A DNA stretch of 64,000 nt from Photobacterium rosenbergii (GTDB lineage: Bacteria > Pseudomonadota > Gammaproteobacteria > Enterobacterales > Vibrionaceae), in NCBI RefSeq assembly GCF_003026455.1, contig NZ_PYMB01000001.1, positions 496,001-560,000 of the forward strand, in the 5' to 3' direction. The notes beneath the pieces were generated by a model. The model saw only the letters and a list, made by a program, of their open reading frames with translations. It was not told the origin of the DNA and ran no database searches. Positions 36,484-44,044 of the stretch are shown piece by piece (within the stretch, counting starts at the first letter, position 1; the number at the start of each line of letters is the position of its first letter). The translations under genes were made by a program, and so were the position numbers.

Positions 36484-37242
36484 ATGGATTTGAAGAACAG
36501 TGTTATTGCTATTACAGGTGCTGGGCAGGGCCTGGGGCAAATGATGGCGATTAGCTTAGCTCAGGCCGGAGCTGAACTTGCTTTGATTGATATGAATGAG
36601 GAAGGGCTGCATGATACTAAACAGCAGTGCCAGATGCTCAGTGCCAAGACGTTAACCTACCTAGCGGATGTGACCCATGAACAGCAAGTTGTTGCGGTAT
36701 TTGAAAATATCATGGAGGATTTTGGTCAGCTTAATGGTCTAGTCAACAATGCAGGCGTGCTTAGGGATGGGTTACTGGTCAAAGCCAAGGATGACATCAT
36801 CGAAAAAATGTCTCTAGAACAGTTTTCGACTGTTATGGATGTGAATGTTACTGGGACATTTTTGTGTGGTAGGGAGGCCGCTGCCAATATGGTCAAAGCG
36901 GGTAACTCTGGTGCAATCGTTAATATTTCCAGTGTCGCAAGGGCAGGGAACATAGGGCAAACCAACTATGCAGCTTCCAAAGCGGCGGTTGCTACCATGG
37001 CGGTCTGCTGGGCAAAAGAGCTCGCTCGGTATGGGATTAGAGCTGCAGCTATCGCGCCCGGGGTCGTAGAAACAGCAATGGCTACACAGTTAAAACCTGA
37101 AGCCATAGAAAGGCTCAAGTCTATGATACCGGTTGGTCGGATGGGGGAGGCGAGTGAGATAGCCCACGCCGTAAAATACATCTTTGAAAACGATTATTTC
37201 ACTGGGCGTGTTCTAGAAATTGATGGTGGTATGCGGATGTAG
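36484..37242 (+). CDS. SDR-family 3-hydroxyacyl-CoA dehydrogenase (isoleucine arm)
   Basis: The 252-residue short-chain dehydrogenase has the cofactor motif ITGAGQGLGQ, NNAG in LVNNAGVLRDG, Ser in VNISSVARAG and the YxxxK pair in NYAASKAA. As last gene of the operon it probably oxidises 3-hydroxy-2-methylbutyryl-CoA, making the substrate of the thiolase at the operon front. The Asp after the Rossmann beta-2 strand (LALIDMNE) predicts NAD. ATG 36484 behind GGGGGA is chosen over the in-frame TTG at 36469. Confidence 0.88.
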   Translation: MDLKNSVIAITGAGQGLGQMMAISLAQAGAELALIDMNEEGLHDTKQQCQMLSAKTLTYLADVTHEQQVVAVFENIMEDFGQLNGLVNNAGVLRDGLLVKAKDDIIEKMSLEQFSTVMDVNVTGTFLCGREAAANMVKAGNSGAIVNISSVARAGNIGQTNYAASKAAVATMAVCWAKELARYGIRAAAIAPGVVETAMATQLKPEAIERLKSMIPVGRMGEASEIAHAVKYIFENDYFTGRVLEIDGGMRM

Positions 37243-37266
37243 TGGCCTTACATAGCTGCTTGGTGC

Positions 37267-37374
37267 TTAAGGGCCATAAAAGAACACGAACAAAGCCATG
37301 CCGCCGCCAATAACGAACATAAGCATTGCAACAATTGAAGCGAACTTATTGAGTAGTGAAAAGAGTTTATCCAT
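37267..37374 (-). CDS. Small membrane protein, 35 residues
   Basis: A minus-strand frame encodes 35 residues starting MDKLFSLLNKFASIVAML and continuing into a single hydrophobic helix (FASIVAMLMFVIGGGMALFVFF), ending YGP. The amphipathic start plus one transmembrane helix is the usual shape of bacterial small membrane proteins. There is no strong ribosome binding site and no known family, so translation is uncertain. It lies convergent to the ivd-type operon and 132 bp downstream of the Nudix gene on the same strand. Confidence 0.4.
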   Translation of the reverse strand: MDKLFSLLNKFASIVAMLMFVIGGGMALFVFFYGP

Positions 37375-37506
37375 GGCTGAAATCATCATAAAAGTGTCGT
37401 TGGCAGCAAGATGCCACAGCTAGCAGTAAATTGCGATAGCACACTCTAATTAGTAATGTTTAATTACAATTCACTAAGTGGTGGCAACAGGCTTTAGAGT
37501 GCCAAC

Positions 37507-38037
37507 TTAATCGGAAGTTGGCAAAAGACCCATGGCTTGCATCTTGAGGAAAGCGGCTAATGTTTTGGCATCTTTTATCTCATTTTCTGCGACTTTGCTG
37601 AGAAATTCAGTAGGTGTCATTTTGACCACTTCAATAACTTCATCTTCATCACATTGCGCTTGGCAAGGTTTTAGCAGTGAAGCTAAGAATAAATACTGTA
37701 CTTCGTCACAGAAACCGGGAACAGGGAAAAGCTCGCCAAGGTTATGCCAATGGCGGGCACTCAGTTGAGTTTCTTCAGCCAGCTCACGTTGAGCACAGCC
37801 CAAAATATCTTCATTACTCTCCAACGTGCCGGCAGGAAACTCCAGTATCCAATCTTTGATAGCTGGACGATACTGCTTCAGCATGATTAAGTTTCCAGAT
37901 TCATCAATAGGGACGATAATCACCGCTCCGGGGTGCTTAACAGTGGTAAATTCAATTTCCCGTCCATCAGGTAAAGTGTGCTGAGACTGTTCAACAGAGA
38001 AACATTTCCATTGGCAAAGGGTTTGTGTTGTCATCAT
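37507..38037 (-). CDS. Nudix hydrolase, ADP-ribose pyrophosphatase-like
   Basis: The 176-residue protein has a Nudix box GTLESNEDILGCAQRELAEETQL (residues about 80-102, key residues G, E, REL, EE), in which the Gly of the final EExGU element is Gln. The lead-in LKQYRPAIKDWILEFPAG is typical of ADP-ribose pyrophosphatases (NudF type). It probably cleaves a nucleoside diphosphate sugar. The acidic loop CQAQCDEDEVIEV follows the box, also as in that family. Isolated gene. Confidence 0.85.
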   Translation of the reverse strand: MMTTQTLCQWKCFSVEQSQHTLPDGREIEFTTVKHPGAVIIVPIDESGNLIMLKQYRPAIKDWILEFPAGTLESNEDILGCAQRELAEETQLSARHWHNLGELFPVPGFCDEVQYLFLASLLKPCQAQCDEDEVIEVVKMTPTEFLSKVAENEIKDAKTLAAFLKMQAMGLLPTSD

Positions 38038-38078
38038 TTACTACCCGTTTTGTATGTGTTTCTAGCGTAAGGGCTTTA

Positions 38079-39167
38079 TCAGCTGATCGCAATTTGATCT
38101 TTGCCCCAGTTTTTCGCTCTCAATAGGGCACTGTCAGCTTTTATGTAGTCGAGGCTGAAATTTTGGTACTCAACTAACGTTAGGCCAATGCTGACAGTTA
38201 CTGATATTTGCTTTCCATTTTCCAATTCTAGCTGCCATTGTTTAATCTCTTGTATGAGTTTCAAGGCAATGGTTTCAGCTTCTGTCTGTGAGGTATCAGG
38301 TAAGAGTAGGCAAAACTCACCATTTCCCATACGTGCCAAACTATCCGCAGGCCTCAATTGTTGTTTTAAAAATTGAGATACCATTATCAAGATTTGATCG
38401 CCGGTATCCAACCCATACCTATCATTAATGTCTTTAAGCCCATCAATATCAACCAGGATCAGCGAAAGGTCCTTTAGATAACGGTTACAACGATATGCTT
38501 GAAAAAGATATTGCTCCTCAAGGCCTTTACGATTCAACAAGCCAGTGAGAAAGTCTTTCTTCGCCGTCACTTTCACCTTATTTATCGCTTCGTTGCGGTG
38601 TTGAGCCAGTAAGTAAGCCATAACAAGAACCATGGCGTATGCACTGATATTTTGTAGTGCTTCATTAATTTGTAGGTGCTTTTGAATGTACTCATCAGCG
38701 CTCATTACAACGTAGTACATGCCAAAAAGTAAGCTATACCAACAAGCATACTGGTGTCTTAGGGTAAAGAAGCACAACAAAGGGATGGTAAGCGCAATGG
38801 TATTGTTCAGGAGGTTATGACCATCAGTATAAAAACCATAAATGCAATTTGTGGTGGTATAGATGATAAACACCCAAATCAATAAACGTGGGCTTTCAAT
38901 GCGTTTGTTGAGTGTGGCAAGGAAATGACACAGTAAGGCACCTAACAGGGCTTGGCTTGTAAGCCATAGGGAATTTGTCGCAACGAAATAAGAAAAGGAA
39001 ATGATTAGAAAAATGATACCGGCGACGGGAAAGAGGATAGACAACTGCCTTTTTAGCGTTTCCTTGCTAAGTTCGATATAGGCGTGATTATCAGATTGTA
39101 ATTGGTGGCTCTTGAAAACCATAGTCATGGCAAAGGTCATCCCTTGGTAAAGCGAAAATCCAGTCAA
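38079..39167 (-). CDS. Membrane GGDEF-domain protein with degenerate GNGEF motif
   Basis: The 362-residue protein has about six N-terminal transmembrane helices (residues 43-190, not a recognised sensor domain) and a C-terminal GGDEF domain (about 200-362). The domain keeps DFLTGLLNRKG, the metal-site LVDIDGLKDINDRYG and the inhibitory RxxD site (RPAD, 272-275), but the signature itself is GNGEF (281-285, bases 38313-38327) instead of GGDEF/GGEEF. The third residue is normally an acidic metal ligand, so diguanylate cyclase activity is doubtful; the protein may instead bind c-di-GMP at the RxxD site. The start could also be an internal ATG (residue 14 or 16). Confidence 0.82.
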   Translation of the reverse strand: MTGFSLYQGMTFAMTMVFKSHQLQSDNHAYIELSKETLKRQLSILFPVAGIIFLIISFSYFVATNSLWLTSQALLGALLCHFLATLNKRIESPRLLIWVFIIYTTTNCIYGFYTDGHNLLNNTIALTIPLLCFFTLRHQYACWYSLLFGMYYVVMSADEYIQKHLQINEALQNISAYAMVLVMAYLLAQHRNEAINKVKVTAKKDFLTGLLNRKGLEEQYLFQAYRCNRYLKDLSLILVDIDGLKDINDRYGLDTGDQILIMVSQFLKQQLRPADSLARMGNGEFCLLLPDTSQTEAETIALKLIQEIKQWQLELENGKQISVTVSIGLTLVEYQNFSLDYIKADSALLRAKNWGKDQIAIS

Positions 39168-39280
39168 TACGCAACCATGCGCAAAGACTGGATTAGCTTA
39201 ATGGAAGGTGAGAACCTTGTCTAATTTTCTTACGTAAAAAATGTAATTAATTGATCTGTGATAATCATAGCTTTTGCTAT

Positions 39281-40213
39281 TTAACTAATGAATACTTTCA
39301 ATAGTTTACTGACGGTTTCTGGTTGTTCGTTAGTGACGCCATGAGCCGTTTCAGGTAGCACAACAATGGCAGAGTTTAGGTGTTTACTTAAAGCGATGCC
39401 GTTTTTCAACGGGAATATTTTATCGCTATCTCCCCAAATTAGCATTGTTGGTGGGAACTCATTGGTGTTCGCTCCTGAAATACGTGCTCTGTCGTAAACA
39501 AGAGATTGTATTAGTTGCTCTTTTTCGTTTTTGTAAGGAGAAAAATAACTGCTGTATATTTGATTGGCAACGAAATCAGGCATGTTTTTGGGCTCATAGA
39601 AAACATTATCAAACAGTCGTCTAACTTCATCGCTATTGGTTGGCACGAATAGCTGCTCTGGTTTATCTACACCGGCCCTCAGGCAGAGTGCTTCGAGATC
39701 CTCATCGCTAAATAATGGGCCTGGGCTAGCAATAATCACCCCTTTTTTGACACGGTCGGTTTGCATCATCATGTTGTAGGTAATGAAGCCGCCATAAGAA
39801 ATACCTGCCACATTCACTCCTTCTATATCGAGTGCATCAAGCAGTTGCCACATGGTGTCAGTTTGCGTTGTGAGATTGGGGGTGCCCATGCTGTAAGACT
39901 CACCAAACCACGCAAGGTCAGGGGCAATAACTTGATAGTGCTTGCTGAGCTCTAGCATCTCCTCTTTCCACGTTGCGACAGCGTTACCGCCAAAACCATG
40001 AATTAACAGTAAAGGCTCACCTGAACCGCCAATCCAGTACTTTAGTTGGCCGCCTTCTTTTAGGTTAAGGATATGCTCCTGGTAATCTTGGGCATAAAGC
40101 TGGTCGTGGTCATGTTTTTCTTTCCACTGCACCAATTCACAACCATTGAGTATTACAACAGCAAGAAATAGGGTAAGAATCTTAATGAGTTGGCGATTTA
40201 CTTGAGCATACAC
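39281..40213 (-). CDS. Alpha/beta hydrolase, lipoprotein
   Basis: The 310-residue product has a lipoprotein signal ending in lipobox ILNGC and an alpha/beta hydrolase fold: oxyanion HGFGG, nucleophile elbow GISYGG, the acid in WGDSDKIFP and the catalytic His in TAHGVTNE. It is likely a membrane-anchored esterase or lipase-like enzyme facing the periplasm; substrate unknown. I choose the GTG at 40211-40213 as start because GGAGAAG stands five bases before it and the signal peptide begins there. A longer in-frame start at 40258 (also GTG) has no such site. Confidence 0.78.
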   Translation of the reverse strand: MYAQVNRQLIKILTLFLAVVILNGCELVQWKEKHDHDQLYAQDYQEHILNLKEGGQLKYWIGGSGEPLLLIHGFGGNAVATWKEEMLELSKHYQVIAPDLAWFGESYSMGTPNLTTQTDTMWQLLDALDIEGVNVAGISYGGFITYNMMMQTDRVKKGVIIASPGPLFSDEDLEALCLRAGVDKPEQLFVPTNSDEVRRLFDNVFYEPKNMPDFVANQIYSSYFSPYKNEKEQLIQSLVYDRARISGANTNEFPPTMLIWGDSDKIFPLKNGIALSKHLNSAIVVLPETAHGVTNEQPETVSKLLKVFIS

Positions 40214-40407
40214 GAGAACTTCTCCATTCCCAGAAATTTGAACGAAGTTATTATACACCGTTTTATATTTGTTAATACTGGACAGATTATTGCTCGCAAT
40301 TTAAACATGTAATGTGATCGTTGCTTTATTTTCCATATGGTTATGATACTTTATGCCCAGTTTAACTAAGATTGTTTGAGTAAATCCTCACTCAAAGGGA
40401 GAAAAGC

Positions 40408-41424
40408 ATGCGAGTTCTCGTCACCGGTGGTATGGGTTACATTGGCAGCCACACTTGTGTTCAGATGATTGAAGCAGGTATGACACCAATTATTGTCGAT
40501 AACCTATACAACAGTAAGCAATCAGTACTGGCTCGAATTGAAAAGCTAACGGGTGTTACCCCAGCATTTTATCAAGGCGATATTCGTGATCGTGCTTTCC
40601 TAGACAAAGTGCTAGCAGAGTGTGAAGTAGAATCGGTTATTCACTTCGCTGGCCTTAAAGCGGTGGGTGAGTCGGTAGAAAAACCACTGGAATACTACGA
40701 CAACAATGTTCACGGAACATTGGTACTCGTTGAAGCAATGCGTGCCGCTGGCGTGAACAGCTTGATCTTCAGCTCATCAGCAACGGTTTATGGTGATCCG
40801 GCAACTGTGCCAATTACAGAAGACTTCCCGACAAGTGCGACCAACCCGTATGGCCGTAGTAAGTTGATGGTTGAAGAGTGTTTGACTGACATTCAAAAAG
40901 CCCACCCTGAAATGAGTATCACATTATTGCGTTACTTCAACCCGGTTGGCTCTCACCAAAGTGGTGAAATGGGTGAAGACCCGCAAGGTATTCCGAACAA
41001 CCTGATGCCATTTATCTCGCAGGTTGCTGTTGGTCGCCGCGAATTCCTTTCTGTTTTTGGTGACGATTATCCTACGGTTGACGGTACCGGTGTCCGTGAC
41101 TACATCCACGTACTTGATTTGGCTGATGGCCACTTAGCCGCTTTGAACCACAAAGGTAAAGAAGCAGGCCTGCATATCTACAACCTAGGCACAGGTAATG
41201 GCTTCAGCGTATTGCAGATGGTTAAAGCCTTCTCTACTGCTGCGGGTGTTGACGTTGCATACAAAATTGCACCACGTCGCCCAGGTGATATTGCAGAGTG
41301 TTGGGCAGACCCTGCTAAAGCGAAAGCTGAATTACACTGGGAAGCGACACGTACTATTGAAGATATGACTGCAGATACTTGGCGTTGGCAGTCAGCTAAC
41401 CCAACAGGTTATCCTGACTTATAA
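40408..41424 (+). CDS. galE: UDP-glucose 4-epimerase
   Basis: The 338-residue enzyme interconverts UDP-glucose and UDP-galactose. It has the NAD motif VTGGMGYIGSHT, SSSATVYG with the catalytic Ser/Thr, the YxxxK pair in NPYGRSK, and the substrate loop LRYFNPVGSH. Length equals E. coli GalE. No galK, galT or polysaccharide genes are adjacent, so it stands alone and ends in a strong terminator. A GGGAG ribosome site precedes the ATG. Confidence 0.96.
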   Translation: MRVLVTGGMGYIGSHTCVQMIEAGMTPIIVDNLYNSKQSVLARIEKLTGVTPAFYQGDIRDRAFLDKVLAECEVESVIHFAGLKAVGESVEKPLEYYDNNVHGTLVLVEAMRAAGVNSLIFSSSATVYGDPATVPITEDFPTSATNPYGRSKLMVEECLTDIQKAHPEMSITLLRYFNPVGSHQSGEMGEDPQGIPNNLMPFISQVAVGRREFLSVFGDDYPTVDGTGVRDYIHVLDLADGHLAALNHKGKEAGLHIYNLGTGNGFSVLQMVKAFSTAAGVDVAYKIAPRRPGDIAECWADPAKAKAELHWEATRTIEDMTADTWRWQSANPTGYPDL

Positions 41425-41449
41425 AGCCAATCATATTGTGTAACTTCTA

Positions 41450-41480
41450 AACTGCCATCGCTATGATGGCAGTTTTTTTA
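41450..41480 (+). terminator. Rho-independent terminator of galE
   Basis: AACTGCCATC (41450-41459) pairs with GATGGCAGTT (41465-41474) around a 5-nt loop and is followed by a run of T. Confidence 0.93.
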
Positions 41481-41588
41481 TGTTATTAGCAAATGAGGAT
41501 GGCATCCATCTTATACGATTCATCATATGAATGAACTCATCATATTCTCACGGCAAGACAATACACTTGCAATAAATTGAGGATGAAG

Positions 41589-42473
41589 ATGAAGGAAATT
41601 ATTTTTGGTGTAATGGGCAATATGGGGCCTGAAGCGGATGCACTATTTCAGGATATTGTAGCAAAAGAAGAGATTCGCCAAGGAGCGTTGAAAGATCAGG
41701 ATCATATGGGCATGTTAGTCGTAAAAAATCCTGATATTCCAGATCGTTCCGAAGCCATAAATGAAGGCGGAAGGGATCCTGTTCCTGAAATGGTCAAGTC
41801 AGCAAAGATCTTAGAAAAGAATAATGTTAATTATGCCGTCATGACGTGTAATACCGCGCATTATTTCCGAGAAGCTGTCCAGAAACAAACCAGTGTTTAC
41901 TTGGTTGATATGCTAAAAGCAACGACAGAGGCAATAAAAGAGAAAAACCCTGATGCTGTCGTTGGGGTACTTTGTACTACGGGCACCTACAATTCTGGCA
42001 TTTACGATAGCTACTTAGACCTTGATGGTATCCACTTTTTTAAACTTGAACCTGAAGAGCAAGAGAACTACGTCCACAGTGCCATTTACGGGAAAAAAAC
42101 TGGCCAAAGAACGGATTGCGGTCAAGAAATAAGAGAAAAAGCGGGTATTAAGTCAGGCGTTTTTGACAGTAATGCAGAATTGTTAAGCCACGCTATCCGT
42201 TCTTTACAACTTAAAGGTGTTGATACCATTATTCTTGGTTGTACTGAGTTGCCGCTAGTAAGGAGCCAATTGCAGGATAATTTCCCTACCGTGTATTTTA
42301 TTGACCCTATGGAAGTTGTGGCGAAAAGCGTTGTTGACGCCTACAAAGAGGCTGAAAGCTTGATAGAGAATGGGTTAGCTTCTGATACACAGATTAGAGA
42401 TGTAAAAGATATTAAGAGTAGGGAAGATATCGCAGCATATATCGCATATAAGGCTCGTGTGAACATTGAGTAA
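41589..42473 (+). CDS. Aspartate/glutamate racemase-family protein
   Basis: The 294-residue cytosolic protein has both active-site Cys motifs of the family, MTCNTAHYF (about residue 83) and LGCTELPL (about 218), together with the start FGVMGNMGPEADALF, which resembles the GGMG opening of aspartate racemases. It may interconvert an acidic amino acid without cofactor; the substrate is open. ATG 41589 is chosen for the GAGG six bases before; ATG 41583 and TTG 41577 are in frame upstream. Isolated gene. Confidence 0.82.
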   Translation: MKEIIFGVMGNMGPEADALFQDIVAKEEIRQGALKDQDHMGMLVVKNPDIPDRSEAINEGGRDPVPEMVKSAKILEKNNVNYAVMTCNTAHYFREAVQKQTSVYLVDMLKATTEAIKEKNPDAVVGVLCTTGTYNSGIYDSYLDLDGIHFFKLEPEEQENYVHSAIYGKKTGQRTDCGQEIREKAGIKSGVFDSNAELLSHAIRSLQLKGVDTIILGCTELPLVRSQLQDNFPTVYFIDPMEVVAKSVVDAYKEAESLIENGLASDTQIRDVKDIKSREDIAAYIAYKARVNIE

Positions 42474-42530
42474 ACTCATGCGCTAATTGTTTGGTTAACC
42501 CCCGGCTTGATGCAGGGGGTTAAATCGCCC

Positions 42531-43130
42531 TTATTTCTGGTAGGGCTTAATTATCCAAAATAATATCAAACTGGTTATTGCGCCAAGGGTGTCCATAAGC
42601 ATGTCTTTTTGTGCGTCCCAGATATCTCCTTGGCTACCAAGGAATTCTATACCAGCATCTCCGCCAGCAAGTGCTGCATACCACCATTCAATAATTTCGT
42701 AGCCAGCGGCAATAGCCATGATTGTAGCTAGGGCAAAAATAGTCGCCACCAGTGGTTTGCAATGACCTTTGCGGACCATGAACTCAGCAATTGGAAATGC
42801 ATAAAGCCCTATCGAGAAGTGCGCAACGCGGTCAAAATTATTACGCTGTGACCCAATCAGTTCGTTAAACCAATCAAAAGGAACATTGGCAAAGGTGTAA
42901 TGGGCGCCGATGGTGTGCAGTGACATCCAAATGGCAATCAGGATATAAGCCGTATTCGAAAATTGGAAAAAGCGATAGGTGATCAGCAATGGGGCTAGGA
43001 TCAAGACGACAGGAATGATTTCGGCCAGCCAGACATCCGGGAAAACAGGTTCCAAGCCAGACCAAATGATGATCAGGGTGACAATCACGAAAGTGGTGAT
43101 AGGTATGGCATGGCTTCGAATTTGTGTCAT
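42531..43130 (-). CDS. DUF2238 (YjdF-like) inner-membrane protein
   Basis: The 199-residue membrane protein has about six transmembrane segments and the conserved DUF2238 stretches MSLHTIGAHYTFANVPFDWF, RNNFDRVAHFSIGLYAFPIAE and YEIIEWWYA followed by FLGSQGDIWDAQKDMLMDTLGA. It matches E. coli YjdF in plan and length. Conserved His, Asp and Glu in membrane segments suggest an enzyme or transporter, but none has been shown as far as I know. Stands alone. Confidence 0.82.
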   Translation of the reverse strand: MTQIRSHAIPITTFVIVTLIIIWSGLEPVFPDVWLAEIIPVVLILAPLLITYRFFQFSNTAYILIAIWMSLHTIGAHYTFANVPFDWFNELIGSQRNNFDRVAHFSIGLYAFPIAEFMVRKGHCKPLVATIFALATIMAIAAGYEIIEWWYAALAGGDAGIEFLGSQGDIWDAQKDMLMDTLGAITSLILFWIIKPYQK

Positions 43131-43204
43131 TAATTCAATATCCTACATGTATTTTTCTTTCCTGAAGGTTAGCACAATAAAAATACGGAAAACTGAATCG
43201 ATGA

Positions 43205-43549
43205 CTAGTTTGTATAACTCGAATCCAAAGACGCTCTTTCTTTAAATCGCTGAAGGGCTGCAACCGAGGTTTCGAGTCTTGCTACGCAATCTTCATAATA
43301 TAAAGTAATTTCAGCAATCCCTCGGCTTTTCGGTGGCGATTTGAGTTCAATCTCTGGCTTCCCTGTTTCGATGATTAAAAAACGGTGCTTATGCGCCAAT
43401 TCACCAAATCTTGATTTGGCAGCCATTAGGCGACGTTGTGTAAACGACTGCTGTTTTCTGCCTGGGCTTCGTTTCTTTTTTTCGGCAGGTTCAAGCACTT
43501 TTTCCAAACGGAATTTTTTCCAAGGTGTTTCAGTCTTCATAGGTTTCAT
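43205..43549 (-). CDS. Small basic hypothetical protein
   Basis: The 114-residue product begins MKPMKTETPWKKFRLEK and is strongly basic in its first half (AEKKKRSPGRKQQSFTQRRLMAAKSRFGEL), with a more neutral helical C-terminal half (YYEDCVARLETSVAALQRFKERA). This suggests a nucleic-acid- or ribosome-associated protein, but I do not recognise a family. ATG 43549 is preferred over an upstream in-frame TTG. No clear ribosome binding site. Isolated gene next to the repeat element at 43621-43835. Confidence 0.5.
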   Translation of the reverse strand: MKPMKTETPWKKFRLEKVLEPAEKKKRSPGRKQQSFTQRRLMAAKSRFGELAHKHRFLIIETGKPEIELKSPPKSRGIAEITLYYEDCVARLETSVAALQRFKERASLDSSYTN

Positions 43550-43620
43550 GTCGAGAAGGGGATACAAGTTTGGATTGGGATATATGGTTGTTCAAACTAA
43601 ATGAAAAGTCAGTCCGAATG

Positions 43621-43640
43621 CAGGTCATTTTGCGACAAGT
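43621..43640. repeat. Direct repeat copy 1 (20 bp)
   Basis: CAGGTCATTTTGCGACAAGT occurs here and again, identically and in the same orientation, at 43816-43835. Copy offset is 195 bp. Read on the minus strand each copy gives TCRKMT in the same frame. Confidence 0.9.
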
Positions 43641-43659
43641 CATATCGATTGTGAAAAAG

Positions 43660-43691
43660 CCCCATGCGAGAAGCAGGTATCTCGCATGGGG
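43660..43691 (-). terminator. Strong hairpin with minus-strand U-run
   Basis: CCCCATGCGAGA (43660-43671) pairs perfectly with TCTCGCATGGGG (43680-43691). On the minus strand it is followed by CTTTTT, the pattern of an intrinsic terminator for leftward transcription. It lies inside the repeat-bounded segment and no recognisable gene ends here. Confidence 0.65.
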
Positions 43692-43815
43692 GTAACCAGC
43701 TTTAGGCCAATACCCATAGAAGAGTTCTTGGTTAGACAAAATGGGTAAACAATAAGGCGCAATTAACTCCATGACTGCGCTCATGTACTTTTTACCTGTG
43801 CTGGTCCTAGAGTGA

Positions 43816-43835
43816 CAGGTCATTTTGCGACAAGT
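43816..43835. repeat. Direct repeat copy 2 (20 bp)
   Basis: Second perfect copy of CAGGTCATTTTGCGACAAGT. Flanks differ on both sides after 1-2 bases, so the repeat is sharply bounded. Confidence 0.9.
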
Positions 43836-43969
43836 TCGACTATTTGGTCGCTTAAGGTCTGAGGTAAGGCTGTCGTGCTTGGTTATCTTTATGAAATGAC
43901 GATAAATCTCTATCAATTTGGTGCTAGCAATTTGAAATGTGGTACAATGCCCAGCTAACCAAATTTAGA

Positions 43970-43989
43970 GCTGTGTGATGACTGTCACA
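43970..43989. promoter_or_regulatory. Candidate CRP-like palindrome upstream of the RNA helicase
   Basis: TGTGTGATGACTGTCACACA at 43973-region centres on the TGTGA-N6-TCACA pattern of cAMP-CRP sites (here TGTGATGACTGTCACA, 16 bp, perfect half sites). It sits about 60 bp before the helicase start codon. Assignment is by resemblance only. Confidence 0.45.
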
Positions 43990-44044
43990 CAGGCTTGAAC
44001 TGTATTATTCTTGCTCATAGTTGGGCAATTACCGGAGCATCACT

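Larger units (their letters stand above)
43568..44044. other. Intergenic region with repeat-bounded segment and helicase promoter
   Basis: Bases 43568-43620 show nothing. From 43621 to 43835 two identical 20-mers bound a 175-bp segment that holds a strong hairpin. The remaining 209 bp to the helicase start include a T-rich, AT-rich promoter-like stretch, CTGTGTGATGACTGTCACACAG (43969-43990, a near-perfect palindrome TGTGTGATGACTGTCACACA) and GGAG at 44034-44037. The palindrome resembles a CRP-type site TGTGA-N6-TCACA. Confidence 0.5.

Noticed and set aside
43530..43916. Minus-strand frame of 128 codons across the direct repeats
   Set aside because: It runs through both 20-mers and the hairpin, has the low-complexity TCRKMTC twice only because the repeats are 195 bp apart (a multiple of three), and overlaps the preceding small gene. 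No ribosome site or family.
44021..44044. Earlier TTG start of the helicase at 44021
   Set aside because: It would place GGAG inside the coding sequence and add residues unlike the family; TTG 44045 has proper spacing.
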